This document shows, in pieces, positions 16,782 to 27,412 of a DNA stretch of 44,045 nucleotides; within the stretch, counting starts at the first letter, position 1; each line of letters begins with the position of its first letter. The notes beneath the pieces are model-generated. The model searched no databases. It saw only the letters and a program-made list of their open reading frames with translations, and was not told where the DNA came from. This DNA comes from an uncultured Acholeplasmataceae bacterium. Its GTDB lineage: Bacteria > Bacillota_I > Bacilli_A > Acholeplasmatales > Acholeplasmataceae. Location: contig CAKMKF010000071.1 in the NCBI GenBank assembly GCA_927439925.1, positions 1-44,045 of the forward strand, in the 5' to 3' direction. The position numbers and the translations under genes were made by a program.

Positions 16782-18812
16782 ATGAAAAAAATCATATCAA
16801 TTGTTACACTCATATTATTCCTATTTATAATCGTTGGTTGTAAAGAGGATAATACACCTCAAGAATCTGAACCACCTTTCGATATTTACAATTGGACACC
16901 TACTTTAGGTTCTAGAACAAATAACGACTTATACACTAACTATGATGATTCATTTGATGCATCATCCTTTAAGATTGAGCCTATTGAGGCACTTCAAGAT
17001 GGAAAAAGAACTGATTTTATGATGGGTGTAGACGCATCCATGATTAAGAAGGTCTTAGACTCTGGTGGAGTTTATTATAATCTTGATGGGACTGAACAAG
17101 ATGTCTTTGAAATTCTATCTGATGCTGGAGTCAATTACATGCGTGTTCGTGTTTGGAATGATCCAAACTCTCCAATTGGTATTCGCGGTGGTGGAGATAT
17201 GGATATTGAAACTGCTTATTGGATAGCACAGCGTGCTAGACGCGTTAATATGAGAATCATTCTAGATCTTCATTATAGCGATACATGGGCAGATCCTGAA
17301 CACCAAGAAAAACCTTATGATTGGGAGCTTTTAAATTTTCAAGAGTTAAATGAAGCTGTTGAGCAATTTACTTATGATTCAATGATGTATTTCAAGAGTC
17401 GTGGAGTAACACCCCAAATGATTCAAATCGGTAATGAAATAAATAATGGGATGATTTATGAAGATGGTCGAATTATCTGGAATGATCCAACCTCTTATGA
17501 CCGCTTAGCTAGCCTTCTTAAATCAGGTATTGCTGGTGCTAAACGTGCTGATTCATTTGTTAAAACAATCATCCATCTTGCTGATGGTGGTAAATATTCA
17601 ATCTTTGATGATTTTTTCAATGAACTAGAAGAACGCGATGTCAATTATGACATTATTGGAGCTTCTTTCTATCCTTTCTATCATGGCACATTAGATAGAC
17701 TTGCTGATAATTTAAATCAAATAAGTGAAAAATACGATAAACCTGTTTTTGTTGCAGAGACTTCATATGCATTCACTCAAAATAGTCATTTGAATGCTTC
17801 AAATATTTTTGGTGGAAACCAAGAAGAAAATGGTGGTTATCTTGCTACCATTCAAGGACAAGCAACCTCACTTCGAGATGTTATCGAAATTGTTGCAGAT
17901 GTTCCTGAAAACAGAGGTTTAGGTATTGTTTATTGGGAACCAGCATGGTTACCAGTCGCTGGTGCTGGATGGGCTGAAGCAGGAACACTTGCGACTTGGT
18001 CAAATCAAGCACTATTCACATATAGTGGTAAAGCATTACCATCAATCAATGTATTTAAAGATGTCAGAGGAAACCAAGATGTTACAGTTAACATTATCGG
18101 ATTAAAGAGTGAAACTGTCGAAATTGGACTCAATATTGTTTCTCCAGTTGATTTAGAATCTAAAATGCCTACAACAGTTGTTGCACTTACAGATGTTGAT
18201 TCTTATATCTATGCGCCAGTTGTTTGGAATTCAACTCAGAGGTTAACAGCTGAAACTGAAGTTGGATTACATACAGTAACTGGTGTAGTGACCTACGGAA
18301 GCGAGACATGGAATGTTACAGCCAATGTACGCTCTATTCAAAACTATGTCGTCAATCCTGGATTCGAAATTGGTAAAGTTGGTGCGAATGATGAACCTGT
18401 TAAAGCACCTTGGAACGTATTTTCTACCACTGGTGATATGATTGGAAAACTTCAAACCAATAAAGATTTTAGAACTGGTGCGAATAACTATAACTATTAT
18501 CATACTGGAGCTTTTAATTATGACCTATATCAAGAAATTACTGTTCCAAATGGAACCTATAAACTATCTGCTTATATTATGGGTGAAACCAATGCTAAAA
18601 ATATCGAGCATTATATGTATGCGAAAAACTATGGTGGAGCACAACTTACACAAAATGTATTTGTTTCAGGTTGGGCAGCTGGTTACGCTTTAATCGAAAT
18701 TGAAAATATAGTTGTGACAAACGGAACTATAAGAATAGGCTTCTATGGATCGTTTAATGCTTCAACTTGGGGCCATATCGACGACTTTGAACTCGTGAGG
18801 GTTGGCGAATGA
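16782..18812 (+). CDS. Lipoprotein endo-beta-1,4-galactanase (GH53) with Ig-like and carbohydrate-binding domains
   Basis: A lipoprotein signal ends in IVGC at residues 17-20, so the enzyme is tethered to the outer face of the membrane. Residues about 80-425 are a GH53 domain: VNYMRVRVWNDP, LDLHYSDTWADP, the acid/base Glu219 in IQIGNEINNG and the nucleophile Glu326 in FVAETSYAF. An Ig-like region (about 430-520) and a C-terminal beta-sandwich (about 525-676, ending WGHIDDFELV) follow; the latter resembles galactan-binding CBM61. GH53 enzymes cut beta-1,4-galactan, as in pectin side chains. The first in-frame ATG (16746) overlaps the regulator; GGGAGG before ATG 16782 and the signal peptide fix the start. 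The stop overlaps the next start (ATGA). Confidence 0.92.
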   Translation: MKKIISIVTLILFLFIIVGCKEDNTPQESEPPFDIYNWTPTLGSRTNNDLYTNYDDSFDASSFKIEPIEALQDGKRTDFMMGVDASMIKKVLDSGGVYYNLDGTEQDVFEILSDAGVNYMRVRVWNDPNSPIGIRGGGDMDIETAYWIAQRARRVNMRIILDLHYSDTWADPEHQEKPYDWELLNFQELNEAVEQFTYDSMMYFKSRGVTPQMIQIGNEINNGMIYEDGRIIWNDPTSYDRLASLLKSGIAGAKRADSFVKTIIHLADGGKYSIFDDFFNELEERDVNYDIIGASFYPFYHGTLDRLADNLNQISEKYDKPVFVAETSYAFTQNSHLNASNIFGGNQEENGGYLATIQGQATSLRDVIEIVADVPENRGLGIVYWEPAWLPVAGAGWAEAGTLATWSNQALFTYSGKALPSINVFKDVRGNQDVTVNIIGLKSETVEIGLNIVSPVDLESKMPTTVVALTDVDSYIYAPVVWNSTQRLTAETEVGLHTVTGVVTYGSETWNVTANVRSIQNYVVNPGFEIGKVGANDEPVKAPWNVFSTTGDMIGKLQTNKDFRTGANNYNYYHTGAFNYDLYQEITVPNGTYKLSAYIMGETNAKNIEHYMYAKNYGGAQLTQNVFVSGWAAGYALIEIENIVVTNGTIRIGFYGSFNASTWGHIDDFELVRVGE

Positions 18813-21163
18813 TTTATCACATTAATTATGACTGGACTTTTATTAAAAGTGAATTGAAGGGTGACAAAAGTCAGTTCATTCAAAATGGAGAAATCATTCA
18901 TATTCCCCATACAAATCAAGAAATTCCATATAATTATGTGGATGAAAGAGACTACCAGTTTGTTTCTACCTATCAAAAAATAATAGATTATCAACCACTA
19001 TGGAAGGACAAAAAAATAACCATTCACTTCGAAAGTGTTGCACATCAAGCTACTGTTTACATAAATGGTACTTTATTAGGAGTTCATAGTGGTGGTTATA
19101 CACCATTTGAATTTGATTTAACTGCTTATTTAAACCAGGATATCAACATTCTAACTGTGATTGTTGACTCAAGAGAAACCTTAAATTTCCCTCCATTTGG
19201 AAATGTGATTGATTACCTGACATACGGAGGAATATACCGAGAGGTATATTTAAACATCAGAAATCATAGACACATTCAGGACGTCTTTGTATATGGAAAA
19301 AACTTACTTTCATTGCCAGAAATTCATGTAGATTCTACTTTTTCTACAATGGATAACTTATCTTATGAAGTTTCTATTCTTTATAAAGATACTCTTGTTC
19401 ACCAAGAACAGTTTAATGTTTCAAATGCTCAGTCAAATATTATTTTTAAAAGCTATGAACTGAAACTATGGGACATAGATAACCCTAATCTATATACACT
19501 AAATTTCGCATTGAAAGATGACAAAGAAATACTGGATGAATTATCTATCACTACAGGATTTAGAGATGCAATGTTTAAACCAGACGGATTCTATTTAAAC
19601 GGAAATAAAATAAAACTAATCGGAATGAACAGACATCAAGATTACCCATATGTTGGCTATGCAATGCCGAAAAGTGCACAGTATATGGATGCTAACATAT
19701 TAAAAAATGAATTAAACATGAATATTGTAAGAACTTCTCATTATCCACAATCTAAGCACTTTATTAAAGCCTGTGATGAACTAGGGCTCCTCGTATTTGA
19801 AGAGATTCCAGGATGGCAACACATCGGTGATGAAAACTGGAAGAACATCGCCAAAACTCATACGAAAGAAATGGTTCTAAGAGATAGAAATAACCCTTCA
19901 GTTATTTTATGGGGTGTTAGAATCAATGAATCTGGTGATGATGACCTTTTCTACAAAGATACAAATGACATCGCTCATAAAAATGATCCAACAAGACAAA
20001 CAGCAGGTGTAAGATTTATTACACACAGTAGTGTACTTGAAGATGTTTTCGCATTCAATGATTTTATACATGAGGGACATAATGAACCACTTAGAAAACT
20101 AAGTGACGTCACCCATTTGAAAAATGTGCCTTATCTTGTCACAGAACACTCCGGACACATGTTTCCAACAAAGAGCTTTGATCCTGAACAAAAACGCTTA
20201 GAACACGCTAAAAGACACATGAGAATTACGAATCATATGCTTAATGACGATGATATCAGTGGTGTTATTGGATGGTGCATGCACGATTACAATACTCATA
20301 TTGATTTTGGATCCGGTGATAAAATATGTTATCACGGTGTATTAGATATGTATCGTAATCCTAAAATGGCAGCTTACTTCTATACCTCACAACAAGATCA
20401 TACGCCTTACTTAGAAATATCTACAAACTTTAATATCGGTGAATACCCAAAAGGATTTATTGAAGATGCACTCATATTCTCGAATTGTGAAGAGGTTTTC
20501 GTCTATAGAAATGAAATGTTGATAGGATCACTTTCTCATGACCAAAACTACCCATATCTTAAATATCCACCGTTTCAAATGGATTGGTTTGGTGATTTAC
20601 TAATTAAAAATGAGGGATTAACTAAAGAGAAATCTGATTTAATTAAAAAGATTTATAAGAGTGTCGTTATTTTTGGACAACATCATCTACCAAAAGATAT
20701 CTTAAATCTTATTCAAGATTCATCAGATATTCATCTAGCCTATCAAATGTATGGGAAATACGTAGCCAATTGGGGTACAAAGAGCATCTCTTATACCTTT
20801 AAGGGATATAATAATAAAACTTTGGTCATTTCTAAAACAAGAGGAAACGACTATAAGTCAATGTTAAGAATTCAAACAGATACTACAAACCTATTCTTAG
20901 GAAATACTTATGATGTTACTAGAATCACTGTAGAGGCAGTGAATGAACATCAAGATCGCTTAATATTTGCTAATGATGCTTTCATGGTAGAAACTGATAA
21001 GCTACTTTCTGTCATCGGTGAAAAAAATCTATCTCTAATCGGTGGTATTCGATCATTTTTTGTTAAAACGAATCAAATCGAAGGTTTATCAACCATTCAA
21101 ATTCAACATCGTAATCAAATACATAAAACTCAAGTATTGGTTTCAAAGGAGGAACTTTCATGA
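18809..21163 (+). CDS. Beta-galactosidase, GH2, cytoplasmic
   Basis: The 784-residue protein has the GH2 order: N-terminal sugar-binding domain (about 1-150, with ATVYINGTLLGVHSGGYTPF), Ig-like domain (about 155-255), TIM barrel (about 257-540) and C-terminal beta domains. The acid/base is Glu374 in the Asn-Glu pair of VRINES and the nucleophile is Glu446 in LVTEHSGH. There is no signal peptide, so it works in the cytoplasm on imported galacto-oligosaccharides. It overlaps both neighbours by ATGA, between the galactanase and the binding-protein gene. GH2 also includes glucuronidases and mannosidases; the galactan context makes beta-galactosidase the best call. Other galactan operons, such as Bacillus gan, use GH42 here. 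Confidence 0.88.
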   Translation: MIYHINYDWTFIKSELKGDKSQFIQNGEIIHIPHTNQEIPYNYVDERDYQFVSTYQKIIDYQPLWKDKKITIHFESVAHQATVYINGTLLGVHSGGYTPFEFDLTAYLNQDINILTVIVDSRETLNFPPFGNVIDYLTYGGIYREVYLNIRNHRHIQDVFVYGKNLLSLPEIHVDSTFSTMDNLSYEVSILYKDTLVHQEQFNVSNAQSNIIFKSYELKLWDIDNPNLYTLNFALKDDKEILDELSITTGFRDAMFKPDGFYLNGNKIKLIGMNRHQDYPYVGYAMPKSAQYMDANILKNELNMNIVRTSHYPQSKHFIKACDELGLLVFEEIPGWQHIGDENWKNIAKTHTKEMVLRDRNNPSVILWGVRINESGDDDLFYKDTNDIAHKNDPTRQTAGVRFITHSSVLEDVFAFNDFIHEGHNEPLRKLSDVTHLKNVPYLVTEHSGHMFPTKSFDPEQKRLEHAKRHMRITNHMLNDDDISGVIGWCMHDYNTHIDFGSGDKICYHGVLDMYRNPKMAAYFYTSQQDHTPYLEISTNFNIGEYPKGFIEDALIFSNCEEVFVYRNEMLIGSLSHDQNYPYLKYPPFQMDWFGDLLIKNEGLTKEKSDLIKKIYKSVVIFGQHHLPKDILNLIQDSSDIHLAYQMYGKYVANWGTKSISYTFKGYNNKTLVISKTRGNDYKSMLRIQTDTTNLFLGNTYDVTRITVEAVNEHQDRLIFANDAFMVETDKLLSVIGEKNLSLIGGIRSFFVKTNQIEGLSTIQIQHRNQIHKTQVLVSKEELS

Positions 21164-22449
21164 AAAAAATAGTATTAATCCTTATTCTTCTACTCGTTTT
21201 AGTAGGTTGTGAGAGAAGAGCAGTAAATAATGACTCTGAAGACATCACATTAGTCATTTGGGAGGATAACAAAAATATTGAGGTAGTAACAACCATTACT
21301 GAAGAGTTTGCGAGATTTTACGCATTCAACTACCCAAGTGCACCGAAACTTAAATTTGAATTTATTCCCCACAGCGAACAATCTTCTGTTGAAGATTTAG
21401 TGCTTGCAGGACCTGCAGGGACAGGACCAGATATTCTATCATTCGTGCATGACACATTGGATACTGCAGTTTCTGGCAATCTACTTGCTAGAAATACTTA
21501 TTCTGATAAAGTCATATCTACACACAGTGCAGAAGCTGCTCATGCTGCTTCACTAAATGGAATTATGTATGGATTTCCTATCACATCTGAATCTCAAGTG
21601 ATAATCTATCGTCAAAGTAAAATCAATGCTACTCAAATTTCAAATATTGAAACAATTATTACTCCTAGTGGAGCGAATGCTAAATTGGTTTGGGATATCT
21701 TTGAAGGTTATTATTCTTTCGGTTTATTAAATGATGCATTACTTTATGGTACTGATGGAGAAACTGTAACAGGTGTTAAATCGAGTTACCTCAATTTCGC
21801 GACACCAAATGCGATTGAAAACATTTCTTATACAAGAGAAAATTATAAAACGAATCAAAACTTAGTCATTCCTGGTAGTACAAGTGGAACTACTGATATT
21901 GAAGGCTTAAGTTTATTTCTAGCTGGTGACGTCGATGCAATTATAGTTGCACCTTACTTTTGGGCAAGTGCGAAAGAACAATTTGGTGCTGATGTAGCAA
22001 TGGCACCTCTACCATCGATTAATGAACAAGAAATGAGACCTTTTTCTGGATATAAATTGTATGGTGTCAGTCGTTATTCGAAAAATCCTGCACTAGCTCA
22101 ACAGTTAGCTGATTTCATGACCTCTGAATGGGCTCAAGCAATTCGCTTAAGAGATAAATCACTACTTCCAACCATTACATCACTAACATCAAAGCTTGAT
22201 CAAACTTCAATTGTTGTCGATTCATGGAGAATGCTTGAAACGACTCAAATTACCATTTCTGAAGCAACTTTAGTTGAAGCAAGAATATTTAAGGACTCTC
22301 TAGATCAATCGATTACAATGCCTAAAATAGCGCGTTTCTCAGCGTTTTGGATTGCTTACTCCAATAACATGAAGGCTTTATGGGAAAAATCATCATTAAC
22401 AGAACAAGAACTTATTGATTTCTTAAATAACATTACACAAAATATGTAA
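21160..22449 (+). CDS. ABC transporter sugar-binding lipoprotein
   Basis: A lipoprotein signal ends in LVGC (C17). The rest is a family 1 extracellular solute-binding protein with ITLVIWEDNKN near the start, GTGPDILSFVHD near residue 87 and GIMYGFPITSES near 128, matching MalE/GanS-type oligosaccharide receptors. It is followed directly by two permeases and lies in the galactan operon, so it most likely captures galacto-oligosaccharides released by the GH53 enzymes. AAGGAGG lies before the ATG, which overlaps the GH2 stop. Confidence 0.9.
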   Translation: MKKIVLILILLLVLVGCERRAVNNDSEDITLVIWEDNKNIEVVTTITEEFARFYAFNYPSAPKLKFEFIPHSEQSSVEDLVLAGPAGTGPDILSFVHDTLDTAVSGNLLARNTYSDKVISTHSAEAAHAASLNGIMYGFPITSESQVIIYRQSKINATQISNIETIITPSGANAKLVWDIFEGYYSFGLLNDALLYGTDGETVTGVKSSYLNFATPNAIENISYTRENYKTNQNLVIPGSTSGTTDIEGLSLFLAGDVDAIIVAPYFWASAKEQFGADVAMAPLPSINEQEMRPFSGYKLYGVSRYSKNPALAQQLADFMTSEWAQAIRLRDKSLLPTITSLTSKLDQTSIVVDSWRMLETTQITISEATLVEARIFKDSLDQSITMPKIARFSAFWIAYSNNMKALWEKSSLTEQELIDFLNNITQNM

Positions 22450-22460
22450 AGGGAGACTTC

Positions 22461-24143
22461 ATGAACTATTTGAAGGATGGCTTGAAAAACTATATAAACA
22501 TTTTCAAGAACACCTCAAAAAGAGGAAGACTTGGAATACTTTCATCAACACTTCTTATGGCTGGTGGCTTTTTTACCAATCATTTTGTTAAAGCATTTTA
22601 TAAAGTGATTTATCATTTAATCATGCTTTATTATTTCATTGAAATAGGGTTCTCTTTTATTATCGGTACTGAAAGCTTTAGAACATTGAATATGAGATTA
22701 TATAGTCTCATTCTTTTAGGTGTCTGGATTTATTTTTATGTTAAAAATTTAAAGGAAACATTGGATTTAGCAAAGGAAGATCATTATCAAAAACCAGATT
22801 GGTTAAATCATTTAATTGAAACATGGATGAACAAGAAAAAGGCATTTCATGACTATAAAGCATTATTTAAAGCTTCAAGTGCTAAGGAGAGATTTGACTT
22901 AATCAGTCCATTTCTATGGATGGGTTTATTCCAGTTTAGACATAAGGCATTTTTAAAAGGGATTTTAATCTTTGCAATTCAAGTATTCTTTATTATTTAT
23001 TTAATGATGTTTGGAATTTATGACATCATAGATTTTATTGCCTTAGATACTTCTTATCTTCCACCAGAATTTGTTCGACCATCCACGTTTAATTTAGTGT
23101 ATGGGTTACTAGCGTTTCTAATCATCATTGTCTTCTTTTTTGTCTATATTAGAAATATACAAAGAGTGACAATCCATGTTAAAGACAAAATGTATCAAAT
23201 CAAACCATTTTTACTGGAATTAAAAGAATTAAGAGATCATAAACTTTATATCTCACTCCTTACATTCCCAATACTAGGTATTTTATCATTTACTGTGTTA
23301 CCTTTGGTTTTTATGATTGTAATCGCATTTACATCATATCAAGGAGCAGGTCAACATTTCTCATGGAATGGATTTGAAGTGTTTAGAGAGCTACTCTTTA
23401 TCTCTGATAATCTATATACATTGATATCTGTTTTAGAGTGGACTTTAATTTGGGCATTCTTCGCAACTTTTACAAACTATTTTGGAGGAATTTTCTTAGC
23501 ATCACTCATTAACAAAAAAGGAGTGAAGGGAAAGAAAATATGGCGCACCATATTTATCATCACCATGGCAACTCCACAATTTGTATCTTTACTCATTATG
23601 AATCAAATGTTCGCATTCAATGGACCAGTCAATCAATTTCTATTAAATCAAGGTTTAATTGACATTGGTATAAACTTTTGGGGTAACCAAACAAACGCAA
23701 GGATATTAATCATTATCATCAATATGTGGATTGGTATTCCATATTTAATGTTACTTACATCAGGAATACTCATGAACATTCCAGAAGAATTATATGAAGC
23801 AGCAATTATTGAAGGCGCGAATAAGCGACAGTTATTTATGAAAGTGACGATGCCTTATATGCTATTTATCACTACACCTTTACTTGTCACTGGTTTTATT
23901 CATAATATCAACAACTTCAATGTCATCTTCCTCTTGACTCAAGGAAAGCCTTTAGGGGTTGGCTTAGTCAACGCAGGGGGTACAGATATATTAATCACTT
24001 GGTTATATCAACTGACCAGATCATATCGACTCTATAATTTAAGTGCTGCAATAGGTATTATCATCTTTATCATCTCAGCAACCATTTCTCTAAGTATCTA
24101 CAGAAGAACTGCATCTTATTTGAGAGAAGGTGAATTTGCATAA
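22461..24143 (+). CDS. ABC sugar permease, MalF/GanP-like with extended N-terminus
   Basis: The C-terminal 290 residues are a binding-protein-dependent permease with the ATPase-contact EAA loop EELYEAAIIEGANKRQLF near residue 445 and about six helices. The N-terminal 270 residues add several further hydrophobic segments and what looks like a duplicated motif around residues 22-65 and 141-185. MalF/GanP-type proteins of oligosaccharide importers often have longer N-termini. It is 11 bases after the binding protein and ends on the start of the partner permease (one-base overlap). The ATPase that would drive it is not in this window, so a shared MsmX-type ATPase is likely. Confidence 0.88.
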   Translation: MNYLKDGLKNYINIFKNTSKRGRLGILSSTLLMAGGFFTNHFVKAFYKVIYHLIMLYYFIEIGFSFIIGTESFRTLNMRLYSLILLGVWIYFYVKNLKETLDLAKEDHYQKPDWLNHLIETWMNKKKAFHDYKALFKASSAKERFDLISPFLWMGLFQFRHKAFLKGILIFAIQVFFIIYLMMFGIYDIIDFIALDTSYLPPEFVRPSTFNLVYGLLAFLIIIVFFFVYIRNIQRVTIHVKDKMYQIKPFLLELKELRDHKLYISLLTFPILGILSFTVLPLVFMIVIAFTSYQGAGQHFSWNGFEVFRELLFISDNLYTLISVLEWTLIWAFFATFTNYFGGIFLASLINKKGVKGKKIWRTIFIITMATPQFVSLLIMNQMFAFNGPVNQFLLNQGLIDIGINFWGNQTNARILIIIINMWIGIPYLMLLTSGILMNIPEELYEAAIIEGANKRQLFMKVTMPYMLFITTPLLVTGFIHNINNFNVIFLLTQGKPLGVGLVNAGGTDILITWLYQLTRSYRLYNLSAAIGIIIFIISATISLSIYRRTASYLREGEFA

Positions 24144-24997
24144 TGAGAAAAAAACAAAATAAAGAGAATATCATCAGTTATATAGCTTTAATATTACTAA
24201 GTGCGATTTGGATGGTTCCAATCATCTGGGTGATTCTAACATCACTCCGCGCAACTCCAGGTGTAGCATCCCCATCATTTATTCCAGAGTCATTTACATT
24301 CAATAACTATTTAACACTATTTAATCCAGCACCTGCTCAAGCGACATATATCAAATTTGGTAGATGGATGGCAAATACTACATTGATTGCTTTATCAAAT
24401 ATGGTATTTTCAACACTACTGATTTTAGGTGCTGCATATTCACTTTCAAGATTTAGATTTAAATCGAGAAAGGCACTCTTAAATATCGCATTGATTCTAG
24501 GGATGTTTCCAGGTTTCATGGCAATGATTGCTGTCTATTTAATATTAAATATGATTGGTTTAATCAATCAACCGATTGCACTTCTTCTCGTCTATAGTAG
24601 TGGTTCAGCCTTAGGTTTCTACATATCGAAAGGATATTTTGAAACCATTCCAATTGATTTAGATGAAGCAGCTATGATAGATGGAGCAGACCAATGGACG
24701 ATATTTATTAAGATTATTATGCCACTCACGAAACCAATTGTTGTTTATACAGCATTGGTATCATTTATGGCACCATGGATGGACTTCATTCTAGCAAGTT
24801 TAATTTTAGATGATCCTAATCAGAAAACTGTGGCAGTTGGTTTATTCGGGATGATTATGGATAATGCAGATTTATACAACAATTTCACTGTCTTCGCAGC
24901 GGGATCTGTAGTAATTGCTGTACCTATTGTTTTAATGTATGTATTTTTACAAAGATTTATCATTCAAGGCATTTCGGCTGGAGCCGTTAAAGGATAA
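24143..24997 (+). CDS. ABC sugar permease, MalG/GanQ-like
   Basis: The 284-residue protein has six membrane segments and the EAA loop DLDEAAMIDGADQWTIF near residue 172, matching MalG-type partners of oligosaccharide importers. Its start overlaps the MalF-like stop by one base, consistent with equal production. It completes the membrane part of the importer. The ATPase is absent from the locus. Confidence 0.92.
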   Translation: MRKKQNKENIISYIALILLSAIWMVPIIWVILTSLRATPGVASPSFIPESFTFNNYLTLFNPAPAQATYIKFGRWMANTTLIALSNMVFSTLLILGAAYSLSRFRFKSRKALLNIALILGMFPGFMAMIAVYLILNMIGLINQPIALLLVYSSGSALGFYISKGYFETIPIDLDEAAMIDGADQWTIFIKIIMPLTKPIVVYTALVSFMAPWMDFILASLILDDPNQKTVAVGLFGMIMDNADLYNNFTVFAAGSVVIAVPIVLMYVFLQRFIIQGISAGAVKG

Positions 24998-25012
24998 AAG
25001 GGAGGATTTTAT

Positions 25013-27412
25013 ATGAAAAAAATATTTTCAGCGCTTATGTTAGTTATAGTTTTACTTGGACTTGCTGCATGCAAGGAGGATTTAACACCTGTTGAAACTA
25101 TTGATAATACAATAGATGCAACTCTTTTAATTGAGAATATAACACTTACAAAAGGTGAAAGTGTCAATATCGATTATCAAATTACACCTGCTGGTACATT
25201 TGGTGTTGTCACATTTGAAATTATCAGTTCCACACCAGCGAATACAATTAGCATTACAGGAACAACCTTATCTGCACTTGAAGCAGGTACTGCTAGTGTG
25301 AAAGCTACTGCTACCAACATGTCAGGTGCTTCAAAGACTTTTACTGCAGAAAAAACATTTACAGTCACTGTTGAAGCTATTCCTGTTGTTGAAGGACAAT
25401 TTGTATTAAATGGTGGTTTTGAATTTGGAATGAATGAGTGGACAGTTGAATCACTTTATGGTGATAGTGCATATGGGACAGCTGTTGTTGATAACTATCC
25501 ACATGGTGGTGAAGCAGCGCTAAATCTTTGGTATGATGATGATTTAGATGAATTATCAGACCCACTAGACTTAAAAATCAGTCAAACTTTAACAGGCTTA
25601 ACCAACGGAACTTATTTATTCTCATTATGGTATCAAGGAACAGCTACATCTATAGCGATGACTGCGAAAAATGGGGATACAGTACTAGTTACTGAAGAGT
25701 TTTCTGGTTATGATTATCGTATCGTTCCTGATCATGATGGTTATGTGAACTATGGTTTCGAAGTAGTCGTTTCAGGATTTACATCTCTTGATATTGAAAT
25801 TCACATCCTTGGTGCTGCAGAAGCATGGGGTTATTTGGATGATGTAAGTTTTAAACTAGGTACACTAGATGACCTAGAAGTCGCACCAATGTCTGGTGAA
25901 GATGGTTTTGTAAACTTCGTTGATGGTGGAACTTTTGCTAGTCTAGATGCATGGACAGTGGAAATCACAGGAGCTGCTACCAATAAAACTGCAAATCTTT
26001 CAAGCGGACGTTTATCGATTTGGGCAGATGGTTTAGCTAATTTTAAAGTCTATCAAGAAAAAACGTTAATTGATGAAACATACAATCTTGTCATTTACTT
26101 AAACGGCGGAGCTATCGGCACTGAGTTTAATGCTGATGATGCCTACGCATATGTCAAGATGGGTGAAACAGTTCATGAATTAGACCTTACACCAGAGGGA
26201 TGGAATGGTGGCGAATTAAAGAGAGTGGAATTATCTAATCTATCATTATCTGGAACTGTCGAAATAGGAATCTATATCAATTTCACTGGTGGTTCGAATA
26301 ACTGGATCAATCTAGATAATTTCGCATTATGGTCATATGAAATCGAAGTATCTGAAGATGATGTTAATGCTGCATTAGCAGTTGATGTTTTAATTGATGC
26401 ATTACCTTTAGTTACTGAATTAACTGTTGAAGACCAAGCGCTTGTTGAAGCTGCAAGAACTGCATTTGACTTACTAACACCTCTTCAAAAATCTTATGTT
26501 TTAGGTCTATCAACTCTAGTCGGACTAGAAGAAAAACTTAACCTACTCTTAACAGGTGATGCTCTAGATGTTTTCAATAGTGAAGGAACTTTCCAAGCAG
26601 GAGATTCATGGTTAATGTCTGCTGTCAATTGGACAGTAAATACTGGTAACAGTTATGTTACAGACTGGGGTTATAACAGTACACAATCCTATAATGTATT
26701 CAAAGACTTATCTATTCTCACAGGCTCAATTGAAAAAGACTTAATACTAGAAGCTGGAGATTATAATTTTTCAGTTTATATTGCAGGTGGTGGATTAACA
26801 AGCTTTATTGTCAATATTGGAACTATAACTGAAACCATTGCCGTAACCTCTGGAGATTATACATTATATAGTTTTGAATTCAGTGTGGTAGCAGGCACTT
26901 ACAAAATAGAAATTGAGATGGTAAGACCTGACACAGCTGGATGGGTTCATATTGATGATGTCACAATTACTGAAGTATTACCTTCTGCTCTAGACTTATT
27001 TAACCTAGATGCGCAATTTGAATCATCTGATTGGACAATGTCAGCAATCAACTGGACGACAACAGGTGGGAATGGATGGACTGATGGAGATTGGCCACAA
27101 GCTGGGGCACAATCATATAACTTCTTTAAAAATGTTTCAACCTTAGAAGCAACTATTTCAAGAGATCTTTTCTTAGAAGCGAATACTTACACTGTTTCAG
27201 TGTATTTTGCTGGTGGTGACCTAACAAGCCTAACCATGAGCATTGGAGATCATGATGAAACCTTTACAATCACTTCTTCTTACGCACTTTATACATTTGA
27301 ATTTAGCGTAACCGAAGGCACTTATCCAATCAGTATAACTGCGATTCGCCCTACAACTGCTGGATGGGTTCATGTCGATAATTTAGTCATCTTAGTTAAG
27401 GATGTTGAGTAA
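25013..27412 (+). CDS. Large carbohydrate-binding lipoprotein with repeated beta-sandwich modules
   Basis: The 799-residue protein has a lipobox LAAC (C20), an Ig-like Big_2-type domain (about 30-125), two CBM-like beta-sandwiches (about 130-280 with VLNGGFEFGMNEW, and 295-445), an all-helical FIVAR-like spacer (about 446-520) and two more beta-sandwiches that are copies of each other (about 526-660 and 664-795, both with SYNxFK and TAGWVHxDxxxI). No catalytic domain is visible. Position between the importer and the second galactanase suggests a surface protein that holds galactan. The module type may be CBM61- or CBM4_9-like; this is inferred from fold-like patterns. GGGAGG precedes the ATG. 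Confidence 0.8.
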   Translation: MKKIFSALMLVIVLLGLAACKEDLTPVETIDNTIDATLLIENITLTKGESVNIDYQITPAGTFGVVTFEIISSTPANTISITGTTLSALEAGTASVKATATNMSGASKTFTAEKTFTVTVEAIPVVEGQFVLNGGFEFGMNEWTVESLYGDSAYGTAVVDNYPHGGEAALNLWYDDDLDELSDPLDLKISQTLTGLTNGTYLFSLWYQGTATSIAMTAKNGDTVLVTEEFSGYDYRIVPDHDGYVNYGFEVVVSGFTSLDIEIHILGAAEAWGYLDDVSFKLGTLDDLEVAPMSGEDGFVNFVDGGTFASLDAWTVEITGAATNKTANLSSGRLSIWADGLANFKVYQEKTLIDETYNLVIYLNGGAIGTEFNADDAYAYVKMGETVHELDLTPEGWNGGELKRVELSNLSLSGTVEIGIYINFTGGSNNWINLDNFALWSYEIEVSEDDVNAALAVDVLIDALPLVTELTVEDQALVEAARTAFDLLTPLQKSYVLGLSTLVGLEEKLNLLLTGDALDVFNSEGTFQAGDSWLMSAVNWTVNTGNSYVTDWGYNSTQSYNVFKDLSILTGSIEKDLILEAGDYNFSVYIAGGGLTSFIVNIGTITETIAVTSGDYTLYSFEFSVVAGTYKIEIEMVRPDTAGWVHIDDVTITEVLPSALDLFNLDAQFESSDWTMSAINWTTTGGNGWTDGDWPQAGAQSYNFFKNVSTLEATISRDLFLEANTYTVSVYFAGGDLTSLTMSIGDHDETFTITSSYALYTFEFSVTEGTYPISITAIRPTTAGWVHVDNLVILVKDVE

